Source of the DNA: JAIBJN01 sp963838795
GTDB taxonomy: Bacteria; Actinomycetota; Thermoleophilia; Gaiellales; Gaiellaceae
Assembly: GCA_963838795.1 (NCBI GenBank)
Contig: CAWISL010000010.1
Span: 434,001 to 498,000 of the forward strand
Direction: 5' to 3'
DNA length: 64,000 bases
A program made the position numbers and the translations under genes. The first letter of the stretch is position 1; the number at the start of each line of letters is the position of its first letter. The notes under the pieces were generated by a model. It had not been told where the DNA came from. It ran no database searches and saw only the letters and a list, made by a program, of their open reading frames with translations. Shown here in pieces: positions 1 through 8,062 of the stretch.

Positions 1-1251
1 CGAGAGGACGTCTGGGAGCGGTTGGCCGAGAGCCTTTTATACGTGGCGGCCGACTTCGGCGTCGAGGGTGGGGAGCAGCCGCTGATCGACTGCCTCGACG
101 ACCTCGACCGGAGCCGGGGGACCGCCGGCAACCGCGTCTACTACCTGGCCGTGCCGCCGAAGGCGTTCGCGCCCATCGTCATGGCCCTGGGCCGCGCCCG
201 CACGACCACTGGCTGGACGCGGCTGATCGTCGAAAAGCCGTTCGGGCACGGTCTCCCAAGCGCCCGGCGGCTGAACGAGCTCGTCCACGAGCGCTTCGAG
301 GAGCGTGAGATCTACCGCATCGACCACTACCTGGGCAAGGAGACGGTCCAGAACATGCTCGTCCTGCGCTTCGCCAACGGGATCTTCGAGCCCATCTGGA
401 ACCGGCAGTTCATCGACCACGTCCAGATCACGGTGGGCGAGTCCCACGGCGTCGCGGGACGCGGCGAGTTCTACGACGAGACCGGCGCCATGCGGGACGT
501 CGTCCAGAACCACATGCTCCAGCTCGTTGCGCTGACGGCGATGGAGCCGCCGATCGACTTCGACGCCGATGCGGTGCGAAACGAGAAGGTCAAGGTGCTC
601 CGCGCGCTCCACACTCCGGGCCCGAAGCACGTCGTCCGGGGACAGTTTGGCCCCGGCTTCATCGAAGGCGAGCCAGTGCCTGGCTTTCGCGAGGAGCCCG
701 GCATCGCGCCCGATTCCGAGACCGAGACCTACGTCGCCGCCAAGCTCTACGTCGACAACTGGCGCTGGGCGGACACGCCGTTCTACATTCGCACGGGCAA
801 GCGGCTGCCGCGGCGCGAGACCACGATCGCGATCCAGTTCAAGCGCGCGCCCCACCCACCTTTCGAGGTCGACGACGAGGAGGGTCTCCGCCCCAACGTG
901 CTCCTCATCCACATCCAGCCGGACGAAGGCGTGTCCCTCGCGGTCGGCGCCAAGGTGCCCGGGCAGGGCGTCTCCATCCGGACGGTGCACATGGACTTCC
1001 TCTACGGCGGCGCCTTCCGGGTCGGCCTGCCGGAAGCCTACGAGCGGCTGATCCTCGACTGCCTGCTCGGCGACGCCACCCTTTTCACCCGCGCGGACGA
1101 GGTGGAGGAGCAGTGGGCGCTCGTGGACGCGATGGTGGCGCCCTGGCAGCGGGACCGTCCGCACTTCCCCAACTACGCCGCGGGGACGTGGGGGCCCCTT
1201 GCGGCCGACGAGCTCCTCCGCCGCGACGGCCGCTCCTGGCGGCGCCACTGA
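1..1251 (+). CDS. zwf: Glucose-6-phosphate 1-dehydrogenase, 5' end outside window
   Basis: The reading frame is open from base 1 and ends with TGA at 1249-1251, so 416 residues of the C-terminal part are visible. The enzyme oxidises glucose 6-phosphate to 6-phosphogluconolactone with reduction of NAD(P), the entry of the oxidative pentose phosphate pathway. The family signature RIDHYLGKE, containing the substrate-binding and catalytic His, sits near visible residues 106-114, preceded by the EKPFG block. The family is about 480-510 residues, so roughly 80-100 N-terminal residues, including the nucleotide-binding GxxGDL loop, lie upstream of the window. The stop overlaps the ATG of opcA by one base, indicating a zwf-opcA-pgl operon. 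Confidence 0.96.
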   Translation, partial: REDVWERLAESLLYVAADFGVEGGEQPLIDCLDDLDRSRGTAGNRVYYLAVPPKAFAPIVMALGRARTTTGWTRLIVEKPFGHGLPSARRLNELVHERFEEREIYRIDHYLGKETVQNMLVLRFANGIFEPIWNRQFIDHVQITVGESHGVAGRGEFYDETGAMRDVVQNHMLQLVALTAMEPPIDFDADAVRNEKVKVLRALHTPGPKHVVRGQFGPGFIEGEPVPGFREEPGIAPDSETETYVAAKLYVDNWRWADTPFYIRTGKRLPRRETTIAIQFKRAPHPPFEVDDEEGLRPNVLLIHIQPDEGVSLAVGAKVPGQGVSIRTVHMDFLYGGAFRVGLPEAYERLILDCLLGDATLFTRADEVEEQWALVDAMVAPWQRDRPHFPNYAAGTWGPLAADELLRRDGRSWRRH

Positions 1252-2117
1252 TGCCCACGACCTCCCTTCGGGAGCTCGAGCGCGAGCTGGCCGAGCTGCG
1301 CGACGCCTCCACCGAGCCGGGGGCGGCGCCGCGACTGCGAGCCAGCGTGATGACCCACATCGCCTGGGTGCCCGAGCGCTGGGTCGAGGCGGCCACCGAC
1401 ACCCTCGCCGGCCTCGCCGAGCGGCATCCCTCGCGCACGATCCTGCTCTTCCCGCGGCCGGAGGACCCGCGCGACGTCCTCGAGGGCGAGGTGGACTTCC
1501 GCTGCTTCGTCCGCGGGGGCCAGCAGCGCCAGATCTGCTCGGAGGTCATCTCCGTGCGCCTGTGCGGTCGCCGGGCCGCGGCGCCCGCCAGCGTCGTCAT
1601 GCCGCTGCTCGTGTCCGACCTGCCGGTCTTCCTGCGCTGGCGGGGGCCCCTGCCTTTCGGGGCGACGGAGCTCGAGCAGCTCGTCGGCGTCGCCGACCGG
1701 CTGGTCGTGGATTCGCGCGAGTGGCCCGAGCCGCGCGGCGATCTCGCCCGGCTCCCGGAGCTCTGCGACCGGATCGCCGTCTCCGACATCTCCTGGTCCC
1801 GCACGGAGCCGTGGCGCGCCGCCGTCGCGGATCTCTGGCCGAGCGTTGCCCAGGCGTCCAGCCTGCGGGTTGCCGGCCCGGAGCCGGAGGCGCTGCTCCT
1901 CCAGGCGTGGCTCGCGGCCCGGCTCGGCCGGGAGGTCCGGCTGGAGCTCGAGCCGGCCGGCGAGATCGAGCTCGTCGAGGTGGACGGGCGCGAAGCTCTC
2001 CCTATGCGGCTCGAGCGCCTGACGTCCAGCGATCTGCTCTCGGACCAGCTCGAGGTCTTCGGCCGCGACCGGATCTTCGAGGAGGCCGTACGCAGCTTCT
2101 CGTCTCAGCCGATCTAG
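1251..2117 (+). CDS. opcA: Glucose-6-phosphate dehydrogenase assembly protein OpcA
   Basis: A 288-residue protein starting at the ATG that shares its A with the zwf stop. Actinobacterial and cyanobacterial OpcA proteins are about 300 residues and help assemble or activate glucose-6-phosphate dehydrogenase. The centre holds the recognisable block from MPLLVSDLPVFLRWRG through the region rich in DRLVVDSREW, typical of the family. No catalytic motif is expected. Position directly after zwf and before pgl is the usual actinobacterial order and supports the call more strongly than similarity alone. Its 3' end overlaps the presumed start of pgl by 28 bases. Confidence 0.9.
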   Translation: MPTTSLRELERELAELRDASTEPGAAPRLRASVMTHIAWVPERWVEAATDTLAGLAERHPSRTILLFPRPEDPRDVLEGEVDFRCFVRGGQQRQICSEVISVRLCGRRAAAPASVVMPLLVSDLPVFLRWRGPLPFGATELEQLVGVADRLVVDSREWPEPRGDLARLPELCDRIAVSDISWSRTEPWRAAVADLWPSVAQASSLRVAGPEPEALLLQAWLAARLGREVRLELEPAGEIELVEVDGREALPMRLERLTSSDLLSDQLEVFGRDRIFEEAVRSFSSQPI

Positions 2118-2710
2118 CGGAGCTCGCGTCGGACTGGATCGCCGAGCGAGCGCGCGGCCGGTCGCCCTTCCGAATCGCCCTGACGGGAGGGACCACCCCA
2201 CGGTCCGTCTACGAGCGTCTCGCCGAGCTCGACCTCGACTGGCCTTCGTGGCACGTCTGGTGGAGCGACGAGCGCGTGGTCCCGCCCGTGCACCCGGATT
2301 CGAACGAGCGCCTGGCCCGCGAGTCCCTGCTCAGCCGGGTGGCGATCCCGGAGGGCCAGGTCCATCCGCTGCGTTCCCGGGACGTCGAGCTGCCTGACGC
2401 TTTCGACCTCGTCCTCCTGGGAGTCGGGAGCGACGGCCACACGGCCTCGCTCTTCCCCGGCCACGCGGAGGAGCTGTCCGACCCCGGGCCGCTCGTCTAC
2501 GTCCCCGAGCCGGGCCTGCCTCCTCCGCATCCGCGGATCAGCTTCTCGCTGGCCTACCTGAACACGCAGCCGCTTGTGGCCTTCCTCGTCGGAGGGGAGG
2601 GCAAGCGCGAGATCCTCGCGCGCGTGCTGGAGGGCGACGAGGCACTCCCCGCGGCGCGGGTCCACGCGGCGAGAACGGTCGTCCTCGCAGACGAGGCCGC
2701 CGCCAAGTAG
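2090..2710 (+). CDS. pgl: 6-Phosphogluconolactonase, probable ACG start
   Basis: The frame encodes the NagB/6-phosphogluconolactonase fold: a sugar-phosphate loop ALTGGTTP, a block WWSDERVVPP, and the signature LGVGSDGHTASLFPG. It hydrolyses 6-phosphogluconolactone, the step after zwf. Homology begins with QLLVSADLAEL, but there is no ATG, GTG or TTG in this frame anywhere near that point. An ACG at 2090 follows GGAGG at 2081-2085 by four bases and would give a 206-residue protein, slightly short for the family (about 220-260). An ACG start, an ATG-to-ACG sequencing error, or a frameshift from opcA are the options; ACG (or a misread ATG) fits best. Ends TAG at 2708-2710, seven bases from the convergent amidase stop. 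Confidence 0.85.
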   Translation, partial: TQLLVSADLAELASDWIAERARGRSPFRIALTGGTTPRSVYERLAELDLDWPSWHVWWSDERVVPPVHPDSNERLARESLLSRVAIPEGQVHPLRSRDVELPDAFDLVLLGVGSDGHTASLFPGHAEELSDPGPLVYVPEPGLPPPHPRISFSLAYLNTQPLVAFLVGGEGKREILARVLEGDEALPAARVHAARTVVLADEAAAK

Positions 2711-2717
2711 CAGATTG

Positions 2718-3827
2718 TTACTTGGCGAGGGCGCGCTCGAGCGCCTCGCCCACGGCCAGGACCACCGCGTCCTCGCCGGGGCGGGCGGCGACCTGCAGCG
2801 ACGCCGGGAGGCCGCCCTCCGCCGGGCCGCACGGGAGAGCGAGCGCGGGCCAGCCCGTTGCGTTGAAAGGCCTCGTGAGCATGATCATGCGCTCGCGGAG
2901 GACGAGATCCCCGGGACCGACCGGCGGCGCCACCATCGGCATCGTCGGCGTAAGCAGGACGTCGAAGCCCTCGAGCGCTTCGAGGGCGCGCTCACGGTAT
3001 GCCTCGCGCTCGGCCCGGGACACGGACACGGCTTCGTCGGAGACCGTGAACGCCGCCTCCAGCTTTCGACGGACGTTCTCCCCGTAGAGGTCGGCATGGT
3101 CGGCGAAGAGCTCGCGGTGGACATCGGCCGCCTCGGCCTGAAAGGCTGGGTTCAGGTCGCCGGGGAGCGGAACGTCGATGTGCTCGACCCGCGGCAAGAG
3201 CGTGGCGGCCTCCTCGACGCGGGCGCGGACGAGCGGATCGGCATGCTCCGTCCAGGCGAGCGCGGCACGGGGGTCCGCGGAGGCGCTCTCCGGACCGGCG
3301 CCGAGCGCGCTGAGCATCGTGGCGCACGCGCCGACCGAGCGGGCCATCGGCCCCACGGCGTCGAAGGTGGGCGCGAGCGGAAACACGCCGTCCGTGGGCA
3401 CCAGGCCCCAGGTCGGCTTGAAGCCGACCACGCCGCAGCACGCGGCCGGAAGCCGCACCGAGCCCGCGCTGTCCGTCCCCAGGGCCACGTCGCAGAGCCC
3501 GGCCGCGAGAGCGGCGGCGTTGCCGCCGCTCGACCCGCCCGGGATCCGCCCGGAGTCGAGGGGGTTCACGACCGCGCCGAAATGCGGGTTGTCCGAGGTG
3601 ATCCCGTAGGCGAACTCGTGCAGGTTCGTTTTGCCGACGATTCCGTACCCGGCCTCCTCGAGCCGGGTTACGGCGGTGGCCGTGCGCTCGGGGACGTGGT
3701 CGCGGAAGATCTCCGAGCCGTAGGTGGTCACGAGCCCGGCGGTGTCGATCAGGTCCTTGACGGCGAGCGGGATCCCTGCCGGCGCCTTGTCGGGAACGGC
3801 AAGGAACGCGCGGTAACGATCAGGCAA
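2718..3827 (-). CDS. Amidase signature family hydrolase (GatA-like)
   Basis: A 369-residue amidase-signature protein that hydrolyses a C-N amide bond; substrate unknown. The Ser-cisSer-Lys triad is visible: Lys in PLAVKDLID (about residue 24), the GGSSGGNAAALAAG block, and TDSAGSVRLPAACCG. It is shorter than GatA (about 480 residues) and lies in no gatCAB context, so a role in tRNA-Gln amidation is unlikely. The start is TTG at 3827; its first bases overlap the stop of the upstream 38-residue gene (TGA at 3822-3820), so translation is probably coupled to the cytochrome oxidase cluster. Adjacent position may be accidental; no functional link to the oxidase is evident. Confidence 0.85.
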   Translation of the reverse strand: MPDRYRAFLAVPDKAPAGIPLAVKDLIDTAGLVTTYGSEIFRDHVPERTATAVTRLEEAGYGIVGKTNLHEFAYGITSDNPHFGAVVNPLDSGRIPGGSSGGNAAALAAGLCDVALGTDSAGSVRLPAACCGVVGFKPTWGLVPTDGVFPLAPTFDAVGPMARSVGACATMLSALGAGPESASADPRAALAWTEHADPLVRARVEEAATLLPRVEHIDVPLPGDLNPAFQAEAADVHRELFADHADLYGENVRRKLEAAFTVSDEAVSVSRAEREAYRERALEALEGFDVLLTPTMPMVAPPVGPGDLVLRERMIMLTRPFNATGWPALALPCGPAEGGLPASLQVAARPGEDAVVLAVGEALERALAK

Positions 3828-3936
3828 CTGCGTCGTAGATGACCGCGATCGCGACCGAGCCGGCAGCCAGCACCAGCGCGATGCCGAAGAGCAGGAGCCC
3901 GAGGCGCACGTTCTTTCGGGAGAGCTCGGGGTCCAT
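3820..3936 (-). CDS. Small single-span membrane protein after ctaB
   Basis: A 38-residue open frame starting at ATG 3936, nine bases after the ctaB stop, and ending TGA at 3822-3820. The product has a charged head (MDPELSRKNVR) and a single hydrophobic segment of about 20-22 residues, then a short tail ending DAVA. This is the size and layout of small oxidase accessory or assembly subunits. It overlaps the amidase start by eight bases. I do not recognise a named family; the call as a real gene rests on tight spacing, membrane topology and uninterrupted frame. It could be an accessory subunit of the caa3 oxidase. Confidence 0.6.
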   Translation of the reverse strand: MDPELSRKNVRLGLLLFGIALVLAAGSVAIAVIYDAVA

Positions 3937-3945
3937 CTCAGTGCC

Positions 3946-5148
3946 CTACACGATCACCGGGTCGATCGCCATGGCCACGAAGAGGAGCGCCAGGTACGCG
4001 AGCGAGTAGCTGAAGAGGCGCCGCGCCCGAGCGGGCGTCGTCTGCCGCTGCAGCGCCAGCGCGAGCGCGACGAACACGAGCCCGAGGATCGCGGCGGAGA
4101 CGAGATAGACGGAACCGAGCGTCCGCCCCAGGACGGGCAGTAGCGTGACGCCGACCAGCACGAGCGAGTAGAGGACGATCGAACGGGCCGTCTCCCGCTC
4201 ACCGCGGACCACGGGCAGCATCGGGATCCCGGCAGCCGCGTAGTCGCGCTTGATCAGGAGCGCGAGCGCCCAGAAGTGCGGCGGAGTCCAGAAGAAGACG
4301 ATCAGGAAGAGCGCGAGCGCGACGAGCGTGAGATCGCCGGTCGCGGCCGAGTAGCCGACGAGCGGGGGCACGGCGCCGGCGGCGCCGCCGATGACGATGT
4401 TCTGCGGGGTCGAGCGCTTCAGCCACCGGGTGTAGACGAGCACGTAGAAGAGGTTGCCGGCCAGCGCGAGCAGCGCGGCGAGCACGTTCACGAAGCTCGT
4501 GAGGACGACGTAGGACAACGCCGAGAGCGCGAGCCCGAACTCGAGCGCACGCTCCGGGGGGACGCGGCCGGACGCCACCGGCCGGAGCGCCGTACGCTTC
4601 ATGTGCCTGTCGATGTCGCGGTCGAGCACGTGGTTGAGCGCGCTCGCTCCGCCGCAGGCAAGCGCCAGCCCGCCGAGGGTGGCCAGAGCGAGCCCGGCCG
4701 GAGGCATTCCCCCGGCCCCGACGACGAGACCGCCGGCGCCCGTGATCAGGAGGAGCACCATGATCCGCGGCTTCGTCAGCGTCAGGTAGTCCCGCCACGA
4801 GGCGTGCGGGACCGGTCTCCCTCCGCGGAAGGCGCTCGCCGCGCACACGCATGCAGCGGCCAGAGCGGCGGCGCCCAGCGCGACGTGCACCCAGCTGGGC
4901 GCGCCGGCGAGCGCCGCCAACCCGGCGCCGGCGAAGAGGAAGAACGACGCCGAAGCGGCCGCCAGCAGCTCGCGGCGGTCGGGGTGCGCGAGCCGCGCGG
5001 CCAGCGCCGTGGCCGCGAGGAGGGCGAGGGCCACGTGAGCGGCAACGTCGTGGGCGAGCCCCCACGAGCCGGTCGCGACGACCACAGCCACGCCGGCTGC
5101 GCCCGCGATCGCGGTCAGGCGAAACCAGGGCCCAGGTTGCGGGGTCAA
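3946..5148 (-). CDS. ctaB: Protoheme IX farnesyltransferase (heme O synthase)
   Basis: Converts heme B to heme O by adding a farnesyl group at the membrane, needed for heme A/O oxidases. The UbiA-family allylic diphosphate/Mg motif reads NHVLDRDIDRHMKRT and is followed by RPVASGRV; a second conserved region is WTPPHFWALAL. Length is 400 residues against about 300 for typical CtaB. The extra roughly 120 N-terminal residues contain about four further hydrophobic spans before the usual WRDYLTLTKPRI start of the family. The start is TTG at 5148, sharing bases with the ctaD stop (TTGA), so the two genes are translationally coupled. Confidence 0.94.
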   Translation of the reverse strand: MTPQPGPWFRLTAIAGAAGVAVVVATGSWGLAHDVAAHVALALLAATALAARLAHPDRRELLAAASASFFLFAGAGLAALAGAPSWVHVALGAAALAAACVCAASAFRGGRPVPHASWRDYLTLTKPRIMVLLLITGAGGLVVGAGGMPPAGLALATLGGLALACGGASALNHVLDRDIDRHMKRTALRPVASGRVPPERALEFGLALSALSYVVLTSFVNVLAALLALAGNLFYVLVYTRWLKRSTPQNIVIGGAAGAVPPLVGYSAATGDLTLVALALFLIVFFWTPPHFWALALLIKRDYAAAGIPMLPVVRGERETARSIVLYSLVLVGVTLLPVLGRTLGSVYLVSAAILGLVFVALALALQRQTTPARARRLFSYSLAYLALLFVAMAIDPVIV

Positions 5149-6773
5149 GGCTGCAGCTCCCTGAGCTTGAGCCGCAGGTCGCGGAGCGGGCGCGGGCTCG
5201 AGACGTAGGGGACCTTGTCGAAGTTGTAGGCAGGCGGAGGCGAGGTCGCGTACCACTCGAGCGTGTCGCCCGTCCACGGATCGTTCCCGACCCGCTCGCC
5301 GTTCCGCCAGCTCTTGGTCGCGTTCCAGATGAAGATGAGGAGCGAGATACCCATGAGGAACGCGCCCAGCGTCGAGATCAGGTTGTACCACTCGAAGAGC
5401 CCCTCGCGCTCGTACGTGTAGACCCGCCGCGGCATCCCCATCAGCCCGAGCATGTGCTGCGGCAGGAACGCCGCGTTGAACCCGACGAACATGAGCCAGA
5501 AGTGGAGCGTCGCGAGGCGCTCGTCGTACATGCGGCCCGTGATCTTCGGGAACCAGTAGTACGTGCCGGCGAAGACTCCGAAGACGGTGCCGCCGAAGAG
5601 GACGTAATGGAAGTGAGCGACCACGTAGTAGGAGTCGTGCGCCTGGTAGTCCACCGGGTAGGCGGCCAGCAGGATCCCCGAGAGGCCGCCCATGACGAAG
5701 AGCGCGATGAACCCCAGGCTGAAGTAGAGCGGCGCGCGAAACCAGAGGTGACCTTTCCAGAGCGTCGCCAGCCAGTTGAAGATCTTGATCGCCGTCGGCA
5801 CCGCGACCGAGAAGGAGACGATCATGAACCACGCCTGCAGCGGATCGGAGAGGCCCACGGTGAACATGTGGTGGGCCCAGACGAGCATGCTCGCGAAGGC
5901 GATGCCGATGGTCGAGAAGGCGATCGCCTTGTAGCCGAAGATCGGCTTCCGCGAGAAGACCGGAATGATCTCGGAGAGAATCCCCATCGCGGGCAGCACC
6001 ATGATGTAGACCTCGGGGTGGCCGAAGAACCAGAACATGTGTTGCCAGAGGAGTGCCCCGTTGTCGCCGGTGAAGAAGGTGGTGCCGGCCTGCCGGTCGA
6101 GGAGGAGCAGGGTCACCGCGGCCGAGATGGTCGGCAGGACGAGGATGAGCAGCACCGCATAGGCCTCGATCGTCCAGACGAAGAGCGGGATGCGCATCCA
6201 GGTCATCCCCGGCGTGCGCATGTTGTGGATGGTGACGACGAAGTTGATCGCGCCGGCGAGCGAGGAGAGCGACGTCAGGTGAAGGCCGAGGATCCAGAGG
6301 TCCTGTCCAGAGCCCGGGCTGAACTCCTCGGTCGAGAGCGGCGTATAGGCGGTCCAGCCGGAGCTGGCCGCGCCCCCGTCGGCGAAGAAGCTCCCGAGTA
6401 TCACGAACCCGCCCAGCAGGAAGAGCCAGTACGAGAGCGCGTTCAACCGGGGGAACGCCATGTCCTTCGCGCCGATCATGAGCGGCACGAGGTAGTTGCC
6501 GAACCCGGCCAGGATCGGCACGACGAAGAGGAAGATCATCATCGTCCCGTGGACGGTGAACAGCTGGTTGTAGGAGTTCTCGGTGATGAAGTCGTTGTTC
6601 GCCTGGGCCAGCTGTGCCCGCATGAGCAGCGCCATCACGCCGGCCGCGAAGAAGAAGAAGAAGGCGGTGACGATGTAGAGGATCCCGATGCGCTTGTGAT
6701 CGAGGGTCGTCAGCCAGCTCGTCACGCGGCCGTCGTGCCAGGTCGGGGTCGCCGTCTCCGTGCGGACCGCCAC
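5145..6773 (-). CDS. ctaD: Cytochrome c oxidase subunit I
   Basis: A 542-residue, 12-span haem-copper oxidase subunit I that binds heme a, heme a3 and CuB and pumps protons. Metal ligands are visible in order: HGTMMIFLF (heme a), FGHPEVYIM with the His-Tyr crosslink pair (CuB), WAHHMFTVG (CuB), and VVAHFHYVLFGG (heme a3 and heme a). The start GTG at 6773 overlaps the TAG stop of ctaC; an upstream extension of the frame has no family similarity. No subunit III gene is present here, so ctaE must lie elsewhere. Order ctaC-ctaD-ctaB is on the minus strand. Confidence 0.97.
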   Translation of the reverse strand: MAVRTETATPTWHDGRVTSWLTTLDHKRIGILYIVTAFFFFFAAGVMALLMRAQLAQANNDFITENSYNQLFTVHGTMMIFLFVVPILAGFGNYLVPLMIGAKDMAFPRLNALSYWLFLLGGFVILGSFFADGGAASSGWTAYTPLSTEEFSPGSGQDLWILGLHLTSLSSLAGAINFVVTIHNMRTPGMTWMRIPLFVWTIEAYAVLLILVLPTISAAVTLLLLDRQAGTTFFTGDNGALLWQHMFWFFGHPEVYIMVLPAMGILSEIIPVFSRKPIFGYKAIAFSTIGIAFASMLVWAHHMFTVGLSDPLQAWFMIVSFSVAVPTAIKIFNWLATLWKGHLWFRAPLYFSLGFIALFVMGGLSGILLAAYPVDYQAHDSYYVVAHFHYVLFGGTVFGVFAGTYYWFPKITGRMYDERLATLHFWLMFVGFNAAFLPQHMLGLMGMPRRVYTYEREGLFEWYNLISTLGAFLMGISLLIFIWNATKSWRNGERVGNDPWTGDTLEWYATSPPPAYNFDKVPYVSSPRPLRDLRLKLRELQP

Positions 6774-7810
6774 TAGTCTTGACCTTCCGGCTGCGGCGGC
6801 GCCAGCGCCGGGTTCGACCTGATGTAGGCGATCAGCGCCCGCACCTGAAACTCCGGCCACCCGCGCCCGACCGGAGGCATGTAGTCCTCGTTGCCGGGGA
6901 GGTCCTGGCCGTTCTCGAGCAGCTCGGCGAGCGCTTCGGCGTCGATCAGGGTGCCGTTCTGGGCGATCGGCGGCCCGAGGTCCCCCTCCCCGGCAAGCCC
7001 GTGGCACTTGGCGCAGACGCGGTCCCAGGTCTCGCGCCCGAGGGCGAGCTGGGAAGCGCCGGGCTGATCTTGGCCGGCCAGGAACTGCAGGCGGCCCTCG
7101 TACTCCGCCTGCGAGACGACCTCGACCGTGGTCGGCATGACCGTATGCAGGACGCCGCAGAGCTCGGCGCAGCGCCCCTCGAAGACGCCTTCGCTCGTCG
7201 GGGTGAACCGCAGCTCGTTCGTGCGCCCCGGGATCGCGTCGCGCTTCCCGGTGAGCTCCGGCACCCACCAGCTGTGGTTGACGTCGTAGGAGACGAGCTC
7301 GAGCTTCACCGGCCGGTCGACCGGGAGCACGAGCCTGTCGATCGCGATCTGGCCCTCGGGGTAGACGTACTGCCAGTAGAACTGATGGCCTTGCACCTCG
7401 ACGACGAGCTCGTTGGCGCGGTTGCCGCTCGTCGCCTCGACGGCCGACGAGCGGGCGAGGACGACGACCGCGATGCCGACGAGGATGACCGCGGGGATGA
7501 GCGTCCAGATGATCTCGAGTCGCGTGTTCCCGTGGATCTGCGGGCCCTCGGTCTCGTCGGCGGTCGAGGAGCGCCGCCGCCGGAAGCGGATGACGAAGAG
7601 GACGAGCGCCGCCTCCACGGCGACGAAGACGACGGCGCAGATGGCGAAGACGAACCAGTAGAGCTGGTTGATCGCCTCTCCGCTCGGGGTGGCAGACTCG
7701 GGAGGGCCGATGCCGCCGTTGCCGGGATCCTGCCCCAGAGCGACCGGTGCCGCGCCGAGCGCGAGCACCGCGAGGGCGGCGGCGATGACGGCGGGGGAGC
7801 TCCTCCGCAT
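6773..7810 (-). CDS. ctaC: Cytochrome c oxidase subunit II with fused cytochrome c (caa3 type)
   Basis: A 345-residue subunit II. It starts with a signal peptide ending around PVALGQ, followed by two membrane spans, then a cupredoxin domain with the CuA site: His in VNHSWWVP and the cluster CAELCGVLHTVM. The C-terminal 80 residues form a cytochrome c domain with heme motif CAKCH (about residue 268) and a Met ligand in DYMPPVG, so the complex is of the caa3 class and can accept electrons without a separate soluble cytochrome. ATG 7810 is chosen because it begins the signal peptide and lies 11 bases from a -10 box (TAGAAT, 7822-7827, minus strand). Confidence 0.96.
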   Translation of the reverse strand: MRRSSPAVIAAALAVLALGAAPVALGQDPGNGGIGPPESATPSGEAINQLYWFVFAICAVVFVAVEAALVLFVIRFRRRRSSTADETEGPQIHGNTRLEIIWTLIPAVILVGIAVVVLARSSAVEATSGNRANELVVEVQGHQFYWQYVYPEGQIAIDRLVLPVDRPVKLELVSYDVNHSWWVPELTGKRDAIPGRTNELRFTPTSEGVFEGRCAELCGVLHTVMPTTVEVVSQAEYEGRLQFLAGQDQPGASQLALGRETWDRVCAKCHGLAGEGDLGPPIAQNGTLIDAEALAELLENGQDLPGNEDYMPPVGRGWPEFQVRALIAYIRSNPALAPPQPEGQD

Positions 7811-7821
7811 GGGCCGGTGCG

Positions 7822-7827
7822 ATTCTA
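7822..7827 (-). promoter_or_regulatory. -10 box of the cox operon
   Basis: On the minus strand the sequence reads TAGAAT, 11 bases before the ctaC ATG. This matches the TAnnnT consensus seen before many genes in the window. A transcript would have a leader of only a few bases. No good -35 hexamer is visible. Confidence 0.5.
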
Positions 7828-7862
7828 TTCGGCTCGCCGGGAGCCCGGCTTCGCCACGAATG

Positions 7863-7893
7863 TCACCCGTTCGGGTGAGTTGCAATTCACCCG
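7863..7893. promoter_or_regulatory. Candidate operator: three TCACCCG half-sites
   Basis: TCACCCG at 7863-7869 is paired with its reverse complement CGGGTGA at 7872-7878 (two-base spacer), and a third copy, TCACCCG, lies at 7887-7893, 24 bases from the first. The set sits about 40 bases upstream of the cox -10 box. The layout suggests a dimeric regulator with an extra half-site. The regulator is unknown. Confidence 0.45.
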
Positions 7894-7923
7894 AAATGTG
7901 GTTCAGTGAGTGCAGGCGAGGCT

Positions 7924-7945
7924 CCCTCTTTAGCGGCAAAGAGGG
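7924..7945. repeat. Perfect 8-bp inverted repeat
   Basis: CCCTCTTT (7924-7931) and AAAGAGGG (7938-7945) flank a six-base spacer. It lies between the divergent cox promoter and the 8063 gene promoter, outside both predicted transcripts. It could be a protein site or part of an unannotated small RNA. Confidence 0.5.
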
Positions 7946-8004
7946 CCACGCATCGGCATCGCCGGAAGCTGGGAGAGGTTTTCGCGCGCCGAGGGGAGAG
8001 ATCG

Positions 8005-8030
8005 CTTGGGGGAACCCTGTTTCCCCCAAG
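8005..8030. repeat. Perfect 10-bp inverted repeat
   Basis: CTTGGGGGAA (8005-8014) and TTCCCCCAAG (8021-8030) form a perfect stem with a six-base loop CCCTGT. No U-run follows on either strand, so it is not a standard intrinsic terminator. It ends 20 bases before the -10 box of the gene at 8063, which is a plausible operator position. The rest of the 252-base gap 7811-8062 shows no gene. Confidence 0.5.
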
Positions 8031-8049
8031 ATCCCCCTCACGGCCGGAC

Positions 8050-8055
8050 TAGTCT
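8050..8055 (+). promoter_or_regulatory. -10 box, leaderless promoter
   Basis: TAGTCT followed by seven bases and the ATG at 8063. Transcription would begin at or next to the start codon. Confidence 0.55.
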
Positions 8056-8062
8056 TGTCGGC

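Noticed and set aside
2090..2117. opcA-pgl fusion by frameshifting
   Set aside because: No slippery heptamer or stimulating structure was seen at the overlap and Pgl is separate in relatives.
4851..6776. Very long open frame on the plus strand opposite ctaB and ctaD
   Set aside because: High G+C keeps other frames open; the product is Arg/Glu-rich, has no recognisable family, and the minus strand holds clear oxidase genes.
8005..8030. c-di-AMP (ydaO) riboswitch, suggested by GGGGGAACC
   Set aside because: The flanking aptamer elements I remember are missing, and the site lies outside the predicted transcript.
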